DNA of 43,391 nucleotides from a virus, in IMG/VR virus record IMGVR_UViG_3300027833_000089, positions 1 through 43,391 of that record. One strand, written 5' to 3'. The translations under genes were made by a program, and so were the position numbers. Positions 1 through 5,505 of the stretch are shown in pieces. A model generated the notes under the pieces. That model did no database searches. It saw only the letters and a list, made by a program, of their open reading frames with translations, and was not told the origin of the DNA. Numbering within the stretch: position 1 is the first letter of the stretch; each line of letters opens with the position of its first letter.

Positions 1-2
1 GC

Positions 3-227
3 GATACAGATAAGAATGGCTTTGGTAAAAAGTCTATATCAATACAGCCGGAGCAAGGATACATGTATATATTCCCTGCTAGTTTAATGCACTACACAAC
101 GCCTATACTAGGCAACAGTGTACGTTACAGCATTGGTTGTAACTTTACAATTACTAACTTAGCAAGAAATATGCAAAACAAACTGAAAAAGTCAAAAGCG
201 CCAAACAAGCCAAAGAGTAAATTTTAA
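3..227 (+). CDS. 2OG-Fe(II) oxygenase, C-terminal part (5' end outside window)
   Basis: The open frame runs in from the left edge and ends at TAA 225-227; 74 residues are visible. It contains a His followed about 13 residues later by Arg in the pattern LMHYTTPILGNSVRYSIGCN, which fits the last metal-binding His and the 2-oxoglutarate-binding Arg of phage 2OG-Fe(II) dioxygenases, followed by a basic Lys-rich tail. The HxD motif would lie outside the window. The substrate is unknown; such enzymes are common in T4-like marine phages. The stop overlaps the next start by one base (TAATG), so it is co-translated with the next gene. The family call rests only on the C-terminal signature. Confidence 0.6.
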   Translation, partial: DTDKNGFGKKSISIQPEQGYMYIFPASLMHYTTPILGNSVRYSIGCNFTITNLARNMQNKLKKSKAPNKPKSKF

Positions 228-817
228 TGAAGTTTGATTTTGATGTAGACATTGATATGGCTAACAGGGATGACTTTCTTAAGTTGTCTAAGCATACTGT
301 TGCAAGCATTAAACGTGATGACAATTTCACAAAGCACAACACTGGTGTGTATTTTCAGAGTATTCCAAAGTTTCCACTAGAACAATATAGTACAATAGAT
401 CATAAGCAAGCAGAAGTAGACGGCTGGTTTAAAGTAGACTTCCTCAACAACAGCGTATACACTAGTATACATGATGAGGCTCACCTTGATAGATTACTTG
501 CAATGGAACCGCTGTGGGACTTATTAGAACATGCAGAAGTTGTAGAGCAGTTGTATCATGTAAGTAACTACTTAACTGTATTGCAAGCATATAAGCCGAC
601 TACAGTTGAGCAACTAGCAATGATACTTGCTATTATAAGACCTGGCAAGAAACACTTAATGGGCAAGCCGTTTGATGAGATTGAAAAGACTGTTTGGGTA
701 AAGCCTACTAGTGATGAATACTATTTTAAGAAAGCGCATGCTATTGCATTTGCTACAGCAATTGTAGTACAATTAAATAGATTAGTAGAAATGTCCGGAC
801 AACAACACGCTGGTTAG
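227..817 (+). CDS. Miniature DnaE-like (family C polymerase core) protein
   Basis: 196 residues, starting one base inside the preceding stop. I see four stretches in the same order as in bacterial DNA polymerase III alpha: FDVDIDMANRDD (5-16), like FDVDFCMEKRDQ of E. coli DnaE with both catalytic Asp (D6, D8); GWFKVDFLNNSVYTSI (66-81), like the third catalytic Asp segment VKFDFLGLRTLT (D71 here); YKPTTVEQLAMILAIIRPG (122-140), like the KPxxFEDLIALxALxRPGP segment; and YYFKKAHAIAFATAIVVQ (165-182), like GFNKSHAAAYALxxYQ. The PHP domain, the GRGSxxGSLV nucleotide-binding loop, most of the fingers and the C-terminus (about 950 residues in total) are absent. Polymerase activity is therefore unlikely. 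T4-like phages replicate with a family B polymerase, so its role is unknown. The homology is inferred by eye. Confidence 0.6.
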   Translation: MKFDFDVDIDMANRDDFLKLSKHTVASIKRDDNFTKHNTGVYFQSIPKFPLEQYSTIDHKQAEVDGWFKVDFLNNSVYTSIHDEAHLDRLLAMEPLWDLLEHAEVVEQLYHVSNYLTVLQAYKPTTVEQLAMILAIIRPGKKHLMGKPFDEIEKTVWVKPTSDEYYFKKAHAIAFATAIVVQLNRLVEMSGQQHAG

Positions 818-1179
818 TCAGTTTTCTTAACTAGCTGAATGCCTCTACGCTTAATGCGTTTCTTTAGCATATTCTGCAACGTAGTCATTGGGCCAAATAG
901 ATGCTCTACATCTTTCATAACAACTGTTGTTAGATAACGCTGAAATGGTCTCATTTCGATGTGTAAGAATACATCAATTGGTAACATTCGATTAGACTCC
1001 CACCACCATGTTTCTCCTAGAAGGATGAATAGTTTTCTGGTGTCTAAATCAGGCATCTTAGATAAGTCATACATTGTAAGAATGTTGTTGTCGTAGTTAA
1101 CAACTATTCCGTAATATTCTGACTTTGCGTAAGTGATGCCTGTTAAGAAAGGGAACTTGTCTTGGTCGATTTCTTGCAT
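814..1179 (-). CDS. Conserved phage hypothetical protein, lone minus-strand gene
   Basis: 121 residues on the minus strand, with the 3' end overlapping the neighbouring plus-strand gene by 4 bases. The C-terminus is strongly basic (LKKRIKRRGIQLVKKTD) and the middle has an aromatic stretch (GETWWWESNRMLPIDVF). The general look (MRPFQRYLTTVVMKDVEHLFGP) resembles conserved hypotheticals of T4-like marine phages, but I cannot assign a function. An AAAGG ribosome site lies about 12 bases upstream of the ATG, inside an inverted repeat shared with the divergent gene at 1233. No late promoter is visible on its own strand. Confidence 0.65.
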   Translation of the reverse strand: MQEIDQDKFPFLTGITYAKSEYYGIVVNYDNNILTMYDLSKMPDLDTRKLFILLGETWWWESNRMLPIDVFLHIEMRPFQRYLTTVVMKDVEHLFGPMTTLQNMLKKRIKRRGIQLVKKTD

Positions 1180-1185
1180 AACGAT

Positions 1186-1228
1186 ATTTACCTTTCATAA
1201 AGATAAATAGTACACTAGAAAGGTAAAT
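1186..1228. repeat. 11-bp inverted repeat covering the ribosome sites of two divergent genes
   Basis: ATTTACCTTTC (1186-1196) and GAAAGGTAAAT (1218-1228) are perfect complements. The right arm is the ribosome-binding site for the gene at 1233, the left arm that of the minus-strand gene starting at 1179. The late promoter sits in the spacer. Confidence 0.8.
1202..1209 (+). promoter_or_regulatory. T4-type late promoter GATAAATA
   Basis: GATAAATA differs from the T4 late box TATAAATA only at the first base. With T4 spacing the transcript would start at about 1215, inside the inverted repeat and just before the AGAAAGG ribosome site of the gene at 1233. The same box precedes many other structural-type genes here. 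Confidence 0.75.
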
Positions 1229-1232
1229 TTAT

Positions 1233-2024
1233 ATGAACTATGGTGATAACCGTCTCTTTTTGTACGATAACAACGTTGACCTCGTGGTTACCGCCGACAA
1301 CCTATACGTGGATAACAGACCAATGAACAATAACTCGCTAATTGCACACAAAGGATTGACTAATACAATCAACTTTAATATTAGAAACAGAGACAGGAAA
1401 CTGCAGAATGTCTTTGCAGACAACCTAGTAGCATACTTTGTTAACCCTAGTACTAAAAGTAGAATGCTAACAAAGCGTTTAGAAAACTCTAGTAACGTAG
1501 GCATTGTCCATCTATATTTAACAGCAGGTGACTTACAAAACATTGATGTAGGTTTGTATAAGGTTTACATCACACGAACAAATGATACAAGTGCTGATAT
1601 GCCAGTGTACTCTAGTCAAAATAACGATGTTTGTTTTGATATAGAAATATCCGGGCAAGCAGTATTTGATCCAGTCCCAACTCAAACAGATACAACGTTA
1701 ACTGAAGTAGCCAGCAATGTATTTGTATCAAGTGCATTCTTTGGTAACTTGGACAGAAACTTCCAGGATGCCAAACATAGTATTGCAATCTATCCAACAA
1801 CATATACCGGTAATGTCAAGATACAAGCAAGTTGTTTACCAACTACACCAAACAGCGATGCTACTAGTGATGACTGGTTTGATCTAAGTGCTAAAATTGC
1901 AATCACAGGTGCATCGAGTGCTATCATACATAAGACATATTCGGTAAATGCTAACTGGATTAGACTAGTAAGCTATCCTGATAACGCTGACAGTACTATT
2001 GCAAGCGTACTCGTAAGAAACTAA
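1233..2024 (+). CDS. Virion structural protein, BppU-like N-terminus (baseplate or fibre associated)
   Basis: 263 residues, ATG at 1233 after AGAAAGG and a late promoter, so probably expressed late. The N-terminal part (about 35-120) has the pattern of BppU-type baseplate upper-protein beta-sandwich domains: an alternating segment NTINFNIRNRD, then VAYFVNPSTK and LTAGDLQNIDVGLYKVYITR. The C-terminal half is Thr/Ser/Asn-rich beta-type sequence (WFDLSAKIAITGASS), as in receptor-binding or fibre proteins. No enzyme motif is seen. The structural assignment is inference from composition, promoter class and weak motif similarity; which virion part it belongs to is open. Confidence 0.55.
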   Translation: MNYGDNRLFLYDNNVDLVVTADNLYVDNRPMNNNSLIAHKGLTNTINFNIRNRDRKLQNVFADNLVAYFVNPSTKSRMLTKRLENSSNVGIVHLYLTAGDLQNIDVGLYKVYITRTNDTSADMPVYSSQNNDVCFDIEISGQAVFDPVPTQTDTTLTEVASNVFVSSAFFGNLDRNFQDAKHSIAIYPTTYTGNVKIQASCLPTTPNSDATSDDWFDLSAKIAITGASSAIIHKTYSVNANWIRLVSYPDNADSTIASVLVRN

Positions 2025-2033
2025 AAAAACATA

Positions 2034-2062
2034 TTGACTTAACGTATTAAGAATGCTATAAT
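2034..2062 (+). promoter_or_regulatory. Sigma-70-type early promoter for the replication operon
   Basis: TTGACT (2034-2039) and a perfect TATAAT (2057-2062) are separated by 17 bp. Only 6 bases (AAGCGC) separate the -10 box from the ATG at 2069, so the expected +1 is the A of the start codon: a leaderless mRNA. No Shine-Dalgarno sequence is present. Confidence 0.85.
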
Positions 2063-2068
2063 AAGCGC

Positions 2069-3046
2069 ATGACTGTGGATACTATAGTAGAACAAGTACA
2101 CCGCTTATTGATAGATAATTTGCCGGTGCGTAACAACCGTACTCCTAGTGGGTGGGTTACATTCAATTGCCCAATATGCACTGACAATCGTAAACGTGCA
2201 GGTGTTATTACTAGCGGCCCTAAGATTAGCTTTAACTGTTTTAACTGTGGGCATACCACAGGTTGGTCTCCTAATCCTCACATGGGAAAGAAGTATAGAG
2301 ACTTAGTAGATAAACTAGGTGCAACATCGGCAGAAATACACACTGTACAAATGGAGTTGCTAAAACATAGCGAAGATTTGCAAGATACTGAAAGCACAGA
2401 GTATGTATACAGTTTTAGCAAGTTCGACACAGTTGAATTACCAGGTGATGTGCAAACTATAGACAGCTTAGAAGATGGGCACTTGTTAAAAGAGTATGCA
2501 AGGGCCCGAGGCATATTAGGAGTATATCCGTTACTACACTTCTCAGACTTTGTTAACAAGAAAAGAGTTATAGTACCGTTTACATACAACGGAGAAATAA
2601 TAGGATGGACAGGCAGACATATTGCACCACCTGATAAGAACACGCCTAAATATTTAAACAATGTACCGAGTGGGTATGTGTTTAACGTAGATGCATTTGC
2701 AGGAACAGAACGAGAAATAGTTATTGTAACAGAAGGTATTTTTGATGCAATATTAGTAGATGGTGTTGCTGTACAAGGCAATACAGTGACTCCGGAGCAA
2801 GCGCATTTAATTGACAAATTAGGCAAGCGTGTTATACTATGCCCAGACAGAGATAAACCAGGTAAAGATTTAATAGAACAGGCGTTAACATTAGGATGGG
2901 AAGTAAGTTTCCCACCGTGGCATCCAGATGTTAAAGATGCCGCTGAAGCAGTTAACAAATATGGTAGATTACTAACGGTTGCAAGTATTATTAAATACGC
3001 AACAAGTAATAATGTTAAAATACAAGTACAGAGTAAAATGTTATGA
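2069..3046 (+). CDS. 61: DNA primase, T4 gp61-like
   Basis: 325 residues. It makes RNA primers for lagging-strand synthesis together with the replicative helicase encoded two genes downstream. The N-terminal zinc finger is complete: C34-x2-C37 (CPIC) and C57-x2-C60 (CFNCGH). The TOPRIM catalytic core follows, with E222 in VTEGIFDAILVDG and D260/D262 in CPDRDKPG. The length is close to that of T4 gp61 (342). It is the first gene of an early operon and overlaps the next gene by 4 bases (ATGA). The promoter geometry implies a leaderless message, so initiation would depend on 70S binding at a 5' AUG. Confidence 0.92.
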   Translation: MTVDTIVEQVHRLLIDNLPVRNNRTPSGWVTFNCPICTDNRKRAGVITSGPKISFNCFNCGHTTGWSPNPHMGKKYRDLVDKLGATSAEIHTVQMELLKHSEDLQDTESTEYVYSFSKFDTVELPGDVQTIDSLEDGHLLKEYARARGILGVYPLLHFSDFVNKKRVIVPFTYNGEIIGWTGRHIAPPDKNTPKYLNNVPSGYVFNVDAFAGTEREIVIVTEGIFDAILVDGVAVQGNTVTPEQAHLIDKLGKRVILCPDRDKPGKDLIEQALTLGWEVSFPPWHPDVKDAAEAVNKYGRLLTVASIIKYATSNNVKIQVQSKML

Positions 3047-3807
3047 AGTTATATACAAATGGGTGCAGTTTTACACAGGGCCATGCTACAGAAGGTAATA
3101 GTACTATATATAAGGCAAACAATTTTAAGTATATATCAGATGTTAAAGATGATAGAGCTTGGCCATGGCAGTTAGGCTTCGACCACGTATTTAATCACGG
3201 AGCAAAAGGTGCAAGTAGTTCTCGCATTACTCGTACTACAATAGAATTCTTAAGTCACATACCGGATAATGAGATAAAGGACTGGACTGTTATTATGCAA
3301 TTTAGCACACCTGATCGATACGAAGTACTAGTGGATAGTACTGTCGAAGAGTTTGCTACAATTAACGAAGTCGGCGAAAAAGGCATACATGACTTAGGTG
3401 CAATCAGAGATGTAGATCTAGACGCTAAAACAGCAGGCCAAATGGTTGCGTACTTTGCTGGCGCAAGATCGTATAAACAAAAATTATATACCCAAGTTAA
3501 AGAAATGTTAATAGCTGTAACATATCTTGAGAGTAGAGGTGCTAATTATTTAATAACAGGCCTAGACGAATTATGCAGTGATATAGAAAAGATAAAACAA
3601 GCATCACAAGTTGAATTATACGACTGCTATAGTCCTGCCCTAACACGACTTTGCGATGCTGTGCCTACGCACAATATTGTAGAAGCTATGCACTTAGATG
3701 GCAAAGCTGAATTACATGACTCTTGCGGGCATCCGAATAAAGAAGGTCATAAGTGGTTTTCTGACTATATACTTAATGAACTACAGACACGTGGATATAT
3801 TACATGA
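3043..3807 (+). CDS. SGNH/GDSL hydrolase-like protein inside the replication operon
   Basis: 254 residues, overlapping primase and helicase genes by 4 bases at each end. The N-terminus MKLYTNGCSFTQG has the GxSxTxG block of SGNH hydrolases with Ser9 as likely nucleophile. GAKGASSSRIT (around 55-65) fits the glycine block, and the C-terminal CGHPNKEGHKWFSDYIL fits the His block. The usual Asp three residues before the His is replaced here by Ser/Cys spacing (DSCGH), so the catalytic triad may be altered. An esterase or acetylhydrolase role would be the family expectation; the substrate is unknown. Its place between primase and helicase is odd for a carbohydrate esterase. Confidence 0.65.
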   Translation: MKLYTNGCSFTQGHATEGNSTIYKANNFKYISDVKDDRAWPWQLGFDHVFNHGAKGASSSRITRTTIEFLSHIPDNEIKDWTVIMQFSTPDRYEVLVDSTVEEFATINEVGEKGIHDLGAIRDVDLDAKTAGQMVAYFAGARSYKQKLYTQVKEMLIAVTYLESRGANYLITGLDELCSDIEKIKQASQVELYDCYSPALTRLCDAVPTHNIVEAMHLDGKAELHDSCGHPNKEGHKWFSDYILNELQTRGYIT

Positions 3808-5189
3808 GCGAAATAAAAGACTATAATGAAGATATTGAGAGACTGTTTATACAGTTTCTAATGAGCGATCACGACTTATTTGCTCGCTGTCAGGCCATTG
3901 TATCACCTGACTATTTTAGCAGAAAGTTTAGAGGCAGTGTTAATTTAATGCTTCAACACAGCAATGAATACAATAGTGTACCCACATTAGAGCAGTTAAA
4001 TGCTGTTGGCGGGCAGGGTATTACACTTATTGAAAACGTAACACCAGACCACCAGAACTGGTTTATGGATGAGTTTGAAACTTTTTGCAGGCACAAGGCG
4101 CTTGAAAGTGCTATTATAGAAAGTGCTGATTTACTTGAAAACAAAGATTACGGTGCAGTAGAAAATAAGATTAAAGAAGCTGTACAGATAGGCTTAGTAA
4201 AAGACTTAGGACTAGAGTACTTTGAAAATCCTAAAGAGCGACTAGAATGGATTAAGCAACAAGCTGGTGCAACAAGCACAGGTTGGAAAGGTGTCGATCA
4301 GAAGTTATACGGCGGCATGAACAGAGGCGAGATTAATATCTTTGCGGCACCTAGTGGCGGTGGTAAGAGTTTATTCTTACAAAACTTAGCAGTCAATTGG
4401 GCACTAAGCGGACTTAATGTTGTGTATATTAGTTTAGAGCTTAGTGAGCAACTTATTAGTATGCGACTCGATGCAATGGTAAGTGGTTACAGCACAAGAG
4501 AGATTATGAAGAACATGGATGATGTTGATCTGCGTGTGCGTATGAAAGCTAAAGGCGCAGGCAAGTTCCGTGTTAAGCAAATGCCAAGTGGCATTAATGC
4601 AAATGATATTAGGGCATTCTTGCGTGAATATGAAATACAGTGTGGTGAAAAGGTAGATGCATTGTTGGTAGACTATTTAGACTTAATGATGCCTATTAGT
4701 GCTAGGATATCAGCAGAAAATATGTTTGTTAAAGACAAATACATATCTGAGGAATTGCGTAACTTAGCAATGGAGCGTGATATACTACATGCAACAGCAT
4801 CGCAGTTAGGCAGAAGTGCAGTAGAAGAAGTAGAATACGACCACAGTCATATTGCAGGCGGCATTAGTAAGATTAATACAGCAGATAATGTGATAGGTAT
4901 CTTTACAAGTAATGCAATGCGAGAGCGTGGCAGGTATCAGATACAGTTTATGAAGACACGTTCTAGTGCCGGTGTCGGTAGCAAAGTTGATCTTAAATTC
5001 GATACAGATACATTAAGAATCGAGGACCTAGAAGAAGGTGATGAAGATTCGTTAACTGTTACAACTAACAGTTTAGTTGATCAATTAAAGCGTAACAACA
5101 GCATTAAAGCAGACGATGCTGAAAATAAAAGCACTGTATCCCAGGCAATGAATATGAGAGAGTTTTTAAGCAAGAACGATGACTTCTAA
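3804..5189 (+). CDS. 41: Replicative DnaB-type helicase, T4 gp41-like
   Basis: 461 residues, close to T4 gp41 (475). It is expected to form a hexameric 5'-3' helicase that unwinds the fork and binds primase. The N-terminal helical domain (1-140) is followed by a RecA-type core: Walker A FAAPSGGGKS with K188 and S189, the segment VVYISLELSEQLISMRLDA typical of DnaB, Walker B ALLVDYLDLMMP with D290, and HIAGGISKINTADNVIGI near the C-terminus. It is the third gene of the early operon and overlaps the SGNH-like gene by 4 bases. The operon ends here and a late promoter follows at once. Confidence 0.93.
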   Translation: MSEIKDYNEDIERLFIQFLMSDHDLFARCQAIVSPDYFSRKFRGSVNLMLQHSNEYNSVPTLEQLNAVGGQGITLIENVTPDHQNWFMDEFETFCRHKALESAIIESADLLENKDYGAVENKIKEAVQIGLVKDLGLEYFENPKERLEWIKQQAGATSTGWKGVDQKLYGGMNRGEINIFAAPSGGGKSLFLQNLAVNWALSGLNVVYISLELSEQLISMRLDAMVSGYSTREIMKNMDDVDLRVRMKAKGAGKFRVKQMPSGINANDIRAFLREYEIQCGEKVDALLVDYLDLMMPISARISAENMFVKDKYISEELRNLAMERDILHATASQLGRSAVEEVEYDHSHIAGGISKINTADNVIGIFTSNAMRERGRYQIQFMKTRSSAGVGSKVDLKFDTDTLRIEDLEEGDEDSLTVTTNSLVDQLKRNNSIKADDAENKSTVSQAMNMREFLSKNDDF

Positions 5190-5191
5190 AT

Positions 5192-5199
5192 GATAAATA
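5192..5199 (+). promoter_or_regulatory. T4-type late promoter GATAAATA
   Basis: GATAAATA lies 3 bases after the helicase stop codon and 30 bases before the GTG start at 5230. It would start the first long late operon of putative head-internal proteins. Confidence 0.75.
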
Positions 5200-5229
5200 C
5201 AACTATGCCTATTACACGGGAGCAAAAAA

Positions 5230-5505
5230 GTGCGTAAAACTCGCAGTATTATAGAAGAACTAAATCTTATTTCTGTAGACAGAGACAGAAATCATGCGGT
5301 AGAGAACCGCGGAGAGCACCTAATTGAAAGTGTAATTCACCTCATTGAGCGTATTGAAGAGAACTATTCGCCTGAGATAGCTAAAGATCTATCTAACAGG
5401 ATTGTGAATAGTATTCGAGCAAAAGACTCATCTAAATTTTCCCGTGGCATTAGAAAAGTAATTAAAGAAGGCCAACAGGAAAATAAAGATGAATCAAATT
5501 CGTAA
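5230..5505 (+). CDS. Small late protein, possible capsid-targeted internal protein
   Basis: 91 residues with a GTG start chosen because ACGGGAG lies 8 bases upstream and the frame begins there. The N-terminus MRKTRSIIEELNLI resembles the short N-terminal segment shared by several downstream genes, with a possible prohead-protease site after SIIE. The rest is charged and helical (SVIHLIERIEENYSPEIAKDL) with a basic C-terminal third, and lacks any known motif. It overlaps the next gene by 17 bases. The late promoter suggests a virion protein; capsid targeting is a weaker inference here than for its neighbours. Confidence 0.6.
   Translation: MRKTRSIIEELNLISVDRDRNHAVENRGEHLIESVIHLIERIEENYSPEIAKDLSNRIVNSIRAKDSSKFSRGIRKVIKEGQQENKDESNS

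Noticed and set aside
2278-2958. Antisense open frame of 226 codons over the primase.
   Set aside because: Shadow of the TOPRIM gene; no ribosome site or recognisable domain.
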